This document shows positions 32,967-41,102 of a DNA stretch of 64,000 nt, one piece after another. The DNA lies in assembly GCF_900142915.1 (NCBI RefSeq), contig NZ_FRCM01000009.1:285371-349370 (forward strand), written 5' to 3'. Source of the DNA: Mucilaginibacter sp. OK098 (GTDB lineage Bacteria; Bacteroidota; Bacteroidia; Sphingobacteriales; Sphingobacteriaceae). Under the pieces are notes generated by a model, which ran no database searches, was not told where the DNA came from, and saw only the letters and a program-made list of their open reading frames with translations. Each line of letters starts with the position of its first letter. Position 1 is the first letter of the stretch. Made by a program: the position numbers and the translations under genes.

Positions 32967-35537
32967 TTATGGTTTCATTACTTTATTAAGCACATTTGGC
33001 AGACTGATAAGATCATAATGATTTTCATAGATCAAATACTTATTTTGCCATGCAGGCAAAAACTTCTCTTTAAAATCTCTAAGCCCCCGGTAGTGTCTGA
33101 ATTGCTGAAGCTTTTCGTATGCAAACTTTAGCGTTTTTTCAGGCAGGTCTTTTGCCTGGTCAATGCCGGATAAGGGCGCCAAACCCAGGTTAAGGTATTT
33201 ATAATTATTAAGCCTGCAATAGTCTATTAAGGCTATAATAAGTGCATCGTTTACTCCGCCCGGGGCCTCGCTGCTTTTTCGGATCAGGTCATATGTTGCT
33301 TCATTGGGGGCAAAATCAGGGATTATATTTAAAAAGCCAAAAACTTGTTCATCATCATTTTCTACCGTGATAATGGTTTGGTTTTTTAGCTTTTCCCAGT
33401 CAAACATTCCTTGTGTAAATACAATTTCTTCACGGTTGGTACTTTTAAGCCAATCGTTAGAAACGTATTCCAGCTTTTGAAGCAAGCCATCCTTGATGGG
33501 TGCGTGATAAATATTGGTTTTAAACCCGTTTTTTTGAAGGCTGTTTAAACCATTCCGCATAGACTTTTTATTCTTGCCTTCTAAAGTGAACTTATCAAGA
33601 TCAACTATAGCTTCCTGTCCAATGATGAGCGATTTTTTTCCAAGGGAATGAAAAAGGCGCAGGCTTTCTTCTTCAACCCTGTAATAGGCTGATCGCACAC
33701 CCGATTCAATGCAAAACTCTTCAAACTCTTCCAGCAGCGTCATCTCGTCCTGTCTGTTTGCGCAAACCGGCTGCTCCAGTACAACAGCGAAACTACCTGC
33801 CATTCGATAGGAGATCAAGCCTTCACGCCGCTTGCCGAAATACAATAGCTTATCTTCATAAGTTTTAAAATAATCTACAGGCGATGATCCCAGCTTTTTG
33901 ATAAGGCCCTCGGCTTTAATAAAATCTTCATCATCATGTTCAATGCTAATAAAGTATGGTTTAAGCACCGTAAAAAAAATAAGACCGAGTGATAAAGTCC
34001 CGCTAATGCGGATGGTACTTAAGAAAACAGAGGCGAATTTTGTTTGGGGAGCCAGGTCCTTTACATCCAGCAAAACAAAATTATAAAAGGTGTGCTTGAT
34101 TGAGTCCAGAAGATGAAAGTCGATGCCAAAATGCCTCTTATCTAAAAAATAAAAACCGGTAACCCCATAAATAATAATTCCGCTGAATATCAATATAGAG
34201 GATTCTATCCCAATGGTTTGCAGGCGGATACTATGCTTTATATAATATTGTTTTTTGGTAAACCATAACACCAGTAACACAATAAGGGCTAGTATTCCCT
34301 CTTCGTAATCAAAGGCTTTGGTTATATTACCAATTAATGATAAAACGCAAAGCAAAATAGAAAACCGCCATGCGTTCTTTAATCCTTTAAAAAGAAATGT
34401 TGAAGTGATAATAAGAAGCAAGCCTGCTATAAATACCAGGTAATTGGATGCTGAAATGGTATCAGCCGGTAAAAAGGTTTTTAACAACCGTACCCGATAC
34501 CCCAGAGATGGGGTTAAAACTGAAATAATATTGATCAAGCCTAATCCCAAAAGTAAAAGTGCCGGGATCACCCGAAGTATCATATTTCCTTTTCTGAGAA
34601 TAAAGCTAACAATGCCTGCAAATACCGGCAGCCAAAACTCAAACAAGCGATAAATAAGCGTTATGGCCAATGCTTCTGAAGTGGAATACCCATAATGTTT
34701 TAATATTACGGTAAGAGAAAATTCAATGGCCCCAATTCCTCTTAAAAACGGAGAAATAACAAGTATTAAGGTTGCTATAACATAGCCTATCAGCGCTATC
34801 TTCCAGCTTGCATCCGCCCCCATAACCAGCATGGCGATGTAGAGGTGTGCTACACCGGCAAAATCTATTAAGATGGCATAAATGTTCACAAGGGAGAACC
34901 ATAACTTAAAATCAGGATGATCTTTAAATTCCGTACTTATTTTTGGTATAAACCGGCTTAATAAACGATATACCCACCCTTTTCTAAAAAAAGAAGTTAA
35001 GACATAAAGCATTAATATCAGGAGGAAAATAATAATAGCAACTGCCTGGTTAGCCTTTTTCCAGCTATCGCCGCTTAGTGCTAAATAGGTTAAAACCGGA
35101 ACTGAAAGGATAATTATTGAAACAATACCTGTAAAACCATATATAGTACTTGCAAAATGGATCCGGGTCCGGTTTTCTTCGCTGGTTTCTTTTTGGATAT
35201 CCTTCGTAAAAAAGGCTAGCGAAGTTATGCTTCCTCCAGGTAAGAAAATACTGATAAGATTTCTTTTTAAGAACAGGACAGTTGATTTCCACAGGCTTAA
35301 TTTTAGCTGAAGCGCCCGAAAGCTGGCCTGGTACATAAGGGCTTGTAAACAGATATACAAAGCCGTAATTATAATTCCGGTAATAATCCACAAAGGATTA
35401 CCAGAGCGAATATAATTGCCTACATTTCTAAGCTCCTCTCCCTGGCTTCTGATAAAATAAATAGCAAGAATCAGCAACAGTACACCAGTAATTTCACTCA
35501 GGTATAGCCTGGGTTTTATAAAAAGCTTTTTAAACAT
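32967..35537 (-). CDS. mprF: Phosphatidylglycerol lysyltransferase / flippase MprF
   Basis: An 856-residue membrane enzyme. The N-terminal ~500 residues have about 14 hydrophobic helices (flippase domain), with LPGGSITSLAFFTKDIQKET and FLRGIGAIEFSLTVILKHYG conserved. The C-terminal ~320 residues form the DUF2156/LPG_synthase_C acyl-acceptor domain (YRMAGSFAVVLEQPVC, KKSMRNGLNSLQKNGF, DALIIALIDYCRLNNYKYLN, LGLAPLSG). It moves an amino acid, usually lysine, from tRNA to phosphatidylglycerol and flips the product outwards. This lowers negative surface charge and gives resistance to cationic peptides. It leads an operon with two AcvB/VirJ hydrolases. Confidence 0.93.
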   Translation of the reverse strand: MFKKLFIKPRLYLSEITGVLLLILAIYFIRSQGEELRNVGNYIRSGNPLWIITGIIITALYICLQALMYQASFRALQLKLSLWKSTVLFLKRNLISIFLPGGSITSLAFFTKDIQKETSEENRTRIHFASTIYGFTGIVSIIILSVPVLTYLALSGDSWKKANQAVAIIIFLLILMLYVLTSFFRKGWVYRLLSRFIPKISTEFKDHPDFKLWFSLVNIYAILIDFAGVAHLYIAMLVMGADASWKIALIGYVIATLILVISPFLRGIGAIEFSLTVILKHYGYSTSEALAITLIYRLFEFWLPVFAGIVSFILRKGNMILRVIPALLLLGLGLINIISVLTPSLGYRVRLLKTFLPADTISASNYLVFIAGLLLIITSTFLFKGLKNAWRFSILLCVLSLIGNITKAFDYEEGILALIVLLVLWFTKKQYYIKHSIRLQTIGIESSILIFSGIIIYGVTGFYFLDKRHFGIDFHLLDSIKHTFYNFVLLDVKDLAPQTKFASVFLSTIRISGTLSLGLIFFTVLKPYFISIEHDDEDFIKAEGLIKKLGSSPVDYFKTYEDKLLYFGKRREGLISYRMAGSFAVVLEQPVCANRQDEMTLLEEFEEFCIESGVRSAYYRVEEESLRLFHSLGKKSLIIGQEAIVDLDKFTLEGKNKKSMRNGLNSLQKNGFKTNIYHAPIKDGLLQKLEYVSNDWLKSTNREEIVFTQGMFDWEKLKNQTIITVENDDEQVFGFLNIIPDFAPNEATYDLIRKSSEAPGGVNDALIIALIDYCRLNNYKYLNLGLAPLSGIDQAKDLPEKTLKFAYEKLQQFRHYRGLRDFKEKFLPAWQNKYLIYENHYDLISLPNVLNKVMKP

Positions 35538-35893
35538 GTATTCAGAAACGTAACTTTATTTAATGGTTTGAAAGGCCACCTAACCATTCAAAGGCAACCC
35601 CTATTTTAAATCTTCCTCAAAATTGGTAAAGTTTTCGTTACATTCATTTAATATAACAACACACAGTGCCTCCACGTAACTTTAAAGGTGAGATTTTACA
35701 AACAGATGAAATACATTACGGATAACACGGTGCTTGTGCTACACCTGTAAAAGAGTTTTATGGTTAAAATGCTAATAAGCCTAAATGGGCATGCTTTGGG
35801 GCGATATCTTTTATAATCTAAAAATTGGGGCTAATTGCTGGGGTGTCATGCCACATTTCAAAACTTTGATAGAATATTAGAGCCTGTAATATA
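35538..35893. other. Intergenic region upstream of mprF
   Basis: About 360 bases without a convincing gene. It should hold the mprF promoter. A TGCCTTTG, one base off TAnnTTTG, is on the minus strand near 35600. Short frames on both strands show no conserved residues. The far end is the terminator of the small peptide gene. Confidence 0.45.
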
Positions 35894-35955
35894 AAGAAGG
35901 CCGTATTAAAAGTTCCGGAACATGTTTTGCTCTTTTGTTTTTAATACAGCCTTTC
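35894..35955 (-). terminator. Terminator of the Cys-rich peptide gene
   Basis: Arms AAGAAGGCCGTATTAAAA and TTTTTAATACAGCCTTTC pair with one or two mismatches around a 26-nt loop. It starts 8 bases beyond the stop of the minus-strand peptide gene. Confidence 0.6.
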
Positions 35956-35963
35956 CTGCCTGC

Positions 35964-36146
35964 TTATATTTCTCCGCATAGTATTTCCGGACACATATGA
36001 CGGATGGGAGAACACGGATCACTTGGGCAGCATCTAAAGCACAGTATAGGGGGAGTAATACCACCACCCATAACATTTTTCATTTGCTCTCTTGTAAGCA
36101 TTTCTCCTTTCTGAAAGGTTGAAGGTTTTAGACTTGGTTTTTTCAT
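35964..36146 (-). CDS. Cys-rich GG-leader peptide, possible RiPP precursor (60 aa)
   Basis: The 60-residue peptide begins MKKPSLKPSTFQKGEM and carries LTREQMKNVMGG at residues 17-28. This is the leader pattern of Bacteroidota natural-product precursors (KLSxEQLKxVxGG with a double-Gly cleavage site). The following 32 residues contain six Cys (36, 39, 40, 45, 52, 57) and six Pro, likely disulfide-rich or modified after cleavage. No peptidase-ABC exporter or modifying enzyme lies in the window. It is a single-gene unit with its own terminator. A precursor role is inferred from the leader; the sequence itself is plain. Confidence 0.65.
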   Translation of the reverse strand: MKKPSLKPSTFQKGEMLTREQMKNVMGGGITPPILCFRCCPSDPCSPIRHMCPEILCGEI

Positions 36147-36375
36147 TTTTCTTCGGTTTAAAATTTTGTGGTTAATACTGTAATATTAATTACTGAGTTA
36201 AATTTCTTAAACAAAAATTACATTTCAAAATATAAACGCCATTATTTAATACCTATAGTTAAATTATAGAATATGCCTGATTAATATTCAATCCTGCAAA
36301 AAGGCCCTCAAAGCCTATAAATAAAGGAGCATCTTCAGCAAAAATAGGAGGGTTAAAAAAACAAGCCTTCGAAAA

Positions 36376-36813
36376 TTATTTCACCCTCTTCATCCTTGAA
36401 AAAGGATAGCCATTGCAACCTTTCATCGGGTTACCCCTGTCGGCGGCGGCGGTTGCCTCGGCAATAGCATCAGTTGCGGCGTTGTAGGCAGTAAGGCAAT
36501 AGCCCCACTTCCATGCGCCCATATTATCAAAGGTCATATAATCTATCCGGGTATAAAGATTTCCCTCGCCCGGGTTTTTAGCATCATTTTTTGCAATAAG
36601 GTACATTTTCTCCGGGTTCCATTTAATAATGTGAAAACGGGTATTAGGCAATTGCAGCCAAAGCGTATCATTTATTTTATAACGGATCTGGTAATCATCT
36701 TCAAAGCTGCCAGTCATGTAGGCAGGAGGTTTAATGGCGGAGGCAGAATGTGCCTGCCCGTAACTTTTTGTAAGGGCAAACACGAATAGTCAAAGGAAGA
36801 TTGTTTTTTTCAT
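36376..36813 (-). pseudogene. Secreted hypothetical protein with in-frame TGA at codon 8
   Basis: From ATG 36813 the frame reads MKKTIFL, then TGA (36792 to 36790), then LFVFALTKSYGQAHSA and onwards for 135 codons to the stop at 36376. With the TGA read as any hydrophobic residue this is a perfect signal peptide ending SYGQA, so the gene was intact recently. Without it, translation could only begin at GTG 36783 and would lack an export signal. The mature part (FEDDYQIRYKINDTLWLQLP, WNPEKMYLIAKNDAKNPGEG) has no recognised family. It is either a fresh nonsense mutation or a base-call error. Confidence 0.7.
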
Positions 36814-37076
36814 TTGATATAAGTGATAGAGCAATATAGTTATTAATAGCAATGGTGTGCAAACTTCAACCTCTTTGCCATGGAAATGGCTTTCAGAACT
36901 TAAACACTCCTTATTACGCAGGTCGAAGGCCTGCGGGAAAGAAAGTACAAAACGGGATAATAAGATAAATCAATAATCATAATTGCCTGTTTTCTTGATA
37001 TTTTTACATCCTGTTAGATGACAGGCACGTATGATCCTTTCGTCCTTTTCAGAAAACTATTAATGAAAATTGCATA

Positions 37077-37787
37077 ATGGCTTTAGAACCAAAGGCTGAC
37101 AATCCGGTACAGGTATATTCCGATAATTCAATAGAGGTAGCGGTATTGCTCACGCTTTCCGGCGGATTTCTGGATGTTTTTACTTATGTGGGCCATGGCC
37201 GCGTTTTTGCGAACTCCATGACAGGGAACATCGTGTTCCTTGGAATTGATATTGCAACCGGGAACTGGTATCAGAGCATGCGGCATATTCCGGCTATTTT
37301 AGCATTCTTAACCGGGGTGTTTATCGCTTACAGAATGCATTTTCCATCTGTTTTGAAACATTTTCCCAAACCCGCACTTACCTGCCTGGGGCTTGAAATT
37401 ATTGTCCTTATCACCGCCTCGTTTTTATCGGCATCATTTCCTGATATTTTATTAGTGCTGTCAATATCACTGGTTGCTGCCATGCAAAATTCAAGTTTTA
37501 CCAGGCTGGAATCATGGACTTATAACTCCGTGATGACCACCGGTAACCTGCGCAGGTTTGCGGAAGCATTTTTTAGGGGAACTATGCCGGGTTATGACCC
37601 GGTTTCATTTCGCGAAGCCCGTTTATTCGGCCTGGTTTGCCTCAGCTTTTTAACCGGGGCTATTTTAGCAGCTTTAACTACTTTAAAGCTGCATGACTAT
37701 GCCCTTCTTATCCCAGCCGGTTTGCTAAGCGTAGCGTTTGCTATTTGCTGGCGGAGGCAAAAAGCAAAGGTCCTCTACCTGCCATAA
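37077..37787 (+). CDS. DUF1275 (YoaK) family membrane protein
   Basis: A 236-residue integral membrane protein with about six helices. The family signature GGFLDVFTYVGHGRVFANSM followed by TGNIVFLG is at the start. SLVAAMQNSSFTRLESW and YNSVMTTGNLRRFAEAFF are the second conserved block. YoaK/DUF1275 members are found widely; no transport substrate is established. It is a single gene. No promoter was identified with confidence upstream. Confidence 0.9.
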   Translation: MALEPKADNPVQVYSDNSIEVAVLLTLSGGFLDVFTYVGHGRVFANSMTGNIVFLGIDIATGNWYQSMRHIPAILAFLTGVFIAYRMHFPSVLKHFPKPALTCLGLEIIVLITASFLSASFPDILLVLSISLVAAMQNSSFTRLESWTYNSVMTTGNLRRFAEAFFRGTMPGYDPVSFREARLFGLVCLSFLTGAILAALTTLKLHDYALLIPAGLLSVAFAICWRRQKAKVLYLP

Positions 37788-37835
37788 CCGGGTATTTTTT
37801 TTCTTTTAATGAGTTTTGCCTCTCACTGCTATTTT

Positions 37836-37873
37836 TCTTGGCTCTTGGTTCTTGACTCTTGATTCGAATTCTT
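37836..37873. repeat. Micro-repeat, TCTTGACT words (one-sided)
   Basis: TTGGCTCTTGGTTCTTGACT followed by CTTGATTCG repeats the same words as the right half of the element at 48587-48694. It lies just upstream of aroE. There is no inverted partner nearby. Confidence 0.55.
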
Positions 37874-37884
37874 AATATTACAGC

Positions 37885-38685
37885 ATGAAACATTACGGGC
37901 TTATCGGCTATCCACTTTCACATTCTTTTTCAAAAAAATACTTTACTGAAAAGTTTGAAAAGGAAAATATCACTGATGCGGTATATGAGCTTTATCCATT
38001 TGAAAATATAAAAGATCTGCAGGATCTGTTAGACCTCCATCCCCACATCTGCGGGCTTAATGTTACCGTTCCGCACAAAATAGAGGTGCTCAAATATCTT
38101 GACTGGATTGAACATGATGCAAAAAATGCCGGCGCTGTTAACTGTATCCGTATAAGCGCCGAAAGCCCGGTTGAGGCTGCATTTTCAGGTGAGTTAGGCA
38201 TAAAAGATCATGATTTCAGACTGGAAGGTTTCAATACTGATATTTATGGTTTCGAAATGTCATTAAAGCCGTTATTAAAAGACTCGCATGACCATGCATT
38301 GGTTTTGGGTGATGGTGGTGCTGCAAAAGCAGTGAAGTGTGTATTGGAGAACCTTGGTATTAAATATAAAGTGGTTACACGCAAGCCGCTTGGCGACAAT
38401 CTTTTGTTTAAAGATATTAAACCGCACCATATAAAGCTGCACACCCTTATCATTAATACAACCCCGTTGGGAACTTCGCCTAATGTTAATGAATGCCCCC
38501 CTATTCCGTATGAAGCCATAACCGAAGATCATTTACTTTACGACCTGGTGTATAATCCCGAAAAAACCTTATTTTTAAAAAAAGGCGAAGAACAGGGAGC
38601 GGCAATAAAAAACGGCTACGAAATGTTAATCCTGCAAGCCGAAAAGAGCTGGGAAATATGGACAGACAAACACATCCATCCATGA
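37885..38685 (+). CDS. aroE: Shikimate dehydrogenase
   Basis: Reduces 3-dehydroshikimate to shikimate with NADPH in aromatic amino acid synthesis. It has 266 residues, usual length. GLIGYPLSHSFSKKYFTEKF and GLNVTVPHKIEVLKYLD hold the substrate-binding Ser and catalytic Lys, and EGFNTDIYGF the Asp. LGDGGAAKAVKCVLENLGI is the Rossmann loop, followed by INTTPLGTSPN and LVYNPEKTLFLKKGEEQGA. Its stop overlaps the gldD start (ATGA), so the two are coupled. Confidence 0.95.
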   Translation: MKHYGLIGYPLSHSFSKKYFTEKFEKENITDAVYELYPFENIKDLQDLLDLHPHICGLNVTVPHKIEVLKYLDWIEHDAKNAGAVNCIRISAESPVEAAFSGELGIKDHDFRLEGFNTDIYGFEMSLKPLLKDSHDHALVLGDGGAAKAVKCVLENLGIKYKVVTRKPLGDNLLFKDIKPHHIKLHTLIINTTPLGTSPNVNECPPIPYEAITEDHLLYDLVYNPEKTLFLKKGEEQGAAIKNGYEMLILQAEKSWEIWTDKHIHP

Positions 38686-39260
38686 AAAAAATTGTATTGC
38701 CCATTTTAGCCATCCTGCTTTTTGCCGCTTGTAGTGGTAATCATGATTTTTCGCCAAAGCCAAGGGGATATTACCGCATTGTTTTCCCGGAAAAGGCTTA
38801 TCAGCCTTATATATCGGGTTGTCCGTTCACTTTTCAATATCCAAAATATGCAGTAATTGAGCCCGATAAAAACCCTAAAGCAAAACCTTGCTGGTTAAAT
38901 ATGCAATTTCCGCAGTTTAAAGGAACGCTGCACCTGAGCTATGAGCATATCCTGTCGAAAAAAGAATTTAATGAACTGGTGGAAGATGCCCATAAGCTAA
39001 GCTTTAAGCACACCGTAAAAGCAACAGGTATTGACGAGGGTGTTATCAGTTATCCCGACCGTAAGGTTTACGGCATTTATTATACTATTGATGGCAACGC
39101 GGCATCATCCGTACAGTTTTATTTGACTGACAGCACCAAAAATTACATTCGAGGAGCGCTTTATTTTAATTCTGAGCCCCGGCTTGATTCCATCCAGCCT
39201 GTGCTTACTTTTGTGAAAAAGGATGTGGATTTGATGATAAAGAGCTTTAAGTGGAAGTGA
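38682..39260 (+). CDS. gldD: Gliding motility lipoprotein GldD
   Basis: A 192-residue lipoprotein from ATG 38682 (MKKIVLPILAILLFAACSG; lipobox FAAC). An in-frame extension into aroE is unneeded. GldD is needed for gliding and type IX secretion in Flavobacterium. The family blocks are present: KPRGYYRIVFPEKAYQ, CPFTFQYPKYA, CWLNMQFPQFKGTLHLSYEH, GIYYTIDGNAASSVQFYLTD and RGALYFNSEPRLDSIQPVL. This implies the organism has the T9SS/gliding machinery, though no other gld gene is in the window. It is coupled to aroE by a 4-base overlap, a pairing I have no functional reason for. Confidence 0.92.
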   Translation: MKKIVLPILAILLFAACSGNHDFSPKPRGYYRIVFPEKAYQPYISGCPFTFQYPKYAVIEPDKNPKAKPCWLNMQFPQFKGTLHLSYEHILSKKEFNELVEDAHKLSFKHTVKATGIDEGVISYPDRKVYGIYYTIDGNAASSVQFYLTDSTKNYIRGALYFNSEPRLDSIQPVLTFVKKDVDLMIKSFKWK

Positions 39261-39266
39261 GGGGTG

Positions 39267-39345
39267 GAGAGTCCGAAAGTCCGGAAGAAGGAAAGTGGGG
39301 TTCTAAAAAGCATGGAGTAGTGCGATTTCCCTCTTGAGAGGGGTG
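39267..39345. repeat. Micro-repeat AGTCCGAA words plus CCCTCTTGAGAGGG hairpin
   Basis: GAGAGTCCGAAAGTCCGGAA at about 39268-39287 matches the element at 14788-14823. It is followed by a palindromic stretch TTCCCTCTTGAGAGGGGTG (about 39328-39346), a style of dispersed repeat. They fill the gap between gldD and the M1 peptidase gene. Confidence 0.5.
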
Positions 39346-39449
39346 AAGGGGTGTGTTACGCCATTGCATGAAAAGGGATAGCCTTGCGATCACTATTTGA
39401 TATCAGAATTGTTTAAGATTTTTATATTTAGAATTTAAATATTACCGCC

Positions 39450-41093
39450 ATGTATAAAGCCTTTTTATTTTTTGCTTTTGGATTGATGAGCTGCTTATTA
39501 GCCAAGGCACAGACGCCAACTTTTGATGTGCAGCACTACCGCTTCGCTATCCAGCTTAACGATGCCAACGATACCATTAAAGGTCAGGCTAAAGTGCGGA
39601 TCAAGTTTTTGAAGGATGTAAATTCGTTTCAGCTTGATCTTGTTAAACAAAAGGGCTCCAAAGCTGATTCAGGCGGTAATGCCAGCAGTGAGCATGTAAG
39701 AAATAATAAAAAAACAAATAACAACGGTAAAGGCATGCTGGTGTCTTCCGTAACCGAAGATGATAAAGCTGTTCCCTTTATACAGGAGGCTGAAGCTATT
39801 ACCATTAAGGCAGGCGCGGCAAATAACAGCATCCATAGCTATACAATAGCTTACAGTGGCATTCCTGCCGATGGGCTCATCATCTCAACCAATAAATTTG
39901 GGCACCGTACTTTTTTTGGTGATAACTGGCCTAATCGTGCCCATAACTGGCTTCCTTGTGCTGATTATCCGGGCGATAAGGCGCAGGTTGATTTTGTAGT
40001 TACCGCGCCAGATCATTATGGTGTTGTTTCAAATGGTTTAAAGGTTGAAGAAACCGTTTTGCCAAACCATTTTAAGCTTACCCACTGGAAAGAAACCGCA
40101 TTGCTTCCAACCAAAGTAATGGTAATTGGCATCGCGGATTTTGCGATAGATCATCCCGGAGATGCAGATGGCATTCCTGTATACACCTATGTATTCCCGG
40201 AAAATAAGGATGCCGGTTTTAAAAACTATGCGGTTGCAACTGAAATTTTGCCTTATTACATAAAGCATGTTGGTCCTTTTGCTTATAAAAAGCTGGCCAA
40301 CGTGCAGTCAAAAACCATATTTGGCGGTATGGAAAATGCTGGGGCCATCTTCTACTTTGAAAACTCCACCACCACAAAAGGGATTGAAGAGCTAATGGCG
40401 CACGAAATTGCCCACCAATGGTTTGGCGATGCTGCCAGCGAAAAAAACTTTGGGCATGTTTGGCTGAGCGAGGGCTTTGCCACCTACATGACCAACCTTT
40501 ACCTTGAAAACAAATATGGTGCGGACACCTTAAAAAAGCGTTTAGTTGAAGACCGGGAAACTGTTTTCGGCTTCGAAAAGAGGAGACATACGCCTATTGT
40601 TGATACTGCCGTAAAAGACAATTACATGCAATTGCTAAACGCCAATAGCTACCAAAAGGGCGGCTGGGTATTACACATGCTCCGCAGAAAATTAGGTGAT
40701 CAGGCATTTTGGAATGGCATCAGGAACTATTATGCTAAATACAATGGCGGTAACGCTTATACAAGCGGTCTGCAAAAAATAATGGAGCAGGCCGGTGGAA
40801 AGGATCTGAAACAGTTTTTTCAACAATGGGTTTACACCCCCGGCCATCCCGATCTGGGGATTAGCTGGAAATACGATGCAACCAAAGGCATGGTTGAACT
40901 AATGGTTACTCAAAAGCAGGATTACTTATATGAAGTGCCGATAGAGATTTCCATAGATAAACAGTTGCATACTGTCAGCCTAAAAGACAGGATCACCACA
41001 GCTCAGTTTAAAGTTGCTGCAAAGCCGACAGATGTAAACGCAGACCCTAATGTGAATTTGCTGGCAACATTTGCGGTAAGCGAGGGTAATTAG
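39450..41093 (+). CDS. M1 family metallo-aminopeptidase
   Basis: A 547-residue secreted zinc aminopeptidase; the signal peptide ends SCLLAKAQ. The exopeptidase motif GGMENAGAIFY precedes the zinc site HEIAH (His318, Glu319, His322), with Glu341 in HVWLSEGFATYM. It is shorter than PepN-type enzymes because the large C-terminal helical domain is missing, as in many Bacteroidota periplasmic M1 proteins. A Ser/Asn/Lys-rich insert at residues ~70-95 interrupts the N-terminal beta domain. Likely role: trimming of peptides in the periplasm. Confidence 0.93.
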   Translation: MYKAFLFFAFGLMSCLLAKAQTPTFDVQHYRFAIQLNDANDTIKGQAKVRIKFLKDVNSFQLDLVKQKGSKADSGGNASSEHVRNNKKTNNNGKGMLVSSVTEDDKAVPFIQEAEAITIKAGAANNSIHSYTIAYSGIPADGLIISTNKFGHRTFFGDNWPNRAHNWLPCADYPGDKAQVDFVVTAPDHYGVVSNGLKVEETVLPNHFKLTHWKETALLPTKVMVIGIADFAIDHPGDADGIPVYTYVFPENKDAGFKNYAVATEILPYYIKHVGPFAYKKLANVQSKTIFGGMENAGAIFYFENSTTTKGIEELMAHEIAHQWFGDAASEKNFGHVWLSEGFATYMTNLYLENKYGADTLKKRLVEDRETVFGFEKRRHTPIVDTAVKDNYMQLLNANSYQKGGWVLHMLRRKLGDQAFWNGIRNYYAKYNGGNAYTSGLQKIMEQAGGKDLKQFFQQWVYTPGHPDLGISWKYDATKGMVELMVTQKQDYLYEVPIEISIDKQLHTVSLKDRITTAQFKVAAKPTDVNADPNVNLLATFAVSEGN

Positions 41094-41102
41094 GGTTATG
41101 AT

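Noticed and set aside
36268..36375. Open stretch on the minus strand after the broken gene (about 38 codons, ends NINQAYSII)
   Set aside because: It has no start codon, follows directly after the stop of the upstream frame and cannot be told from chance.
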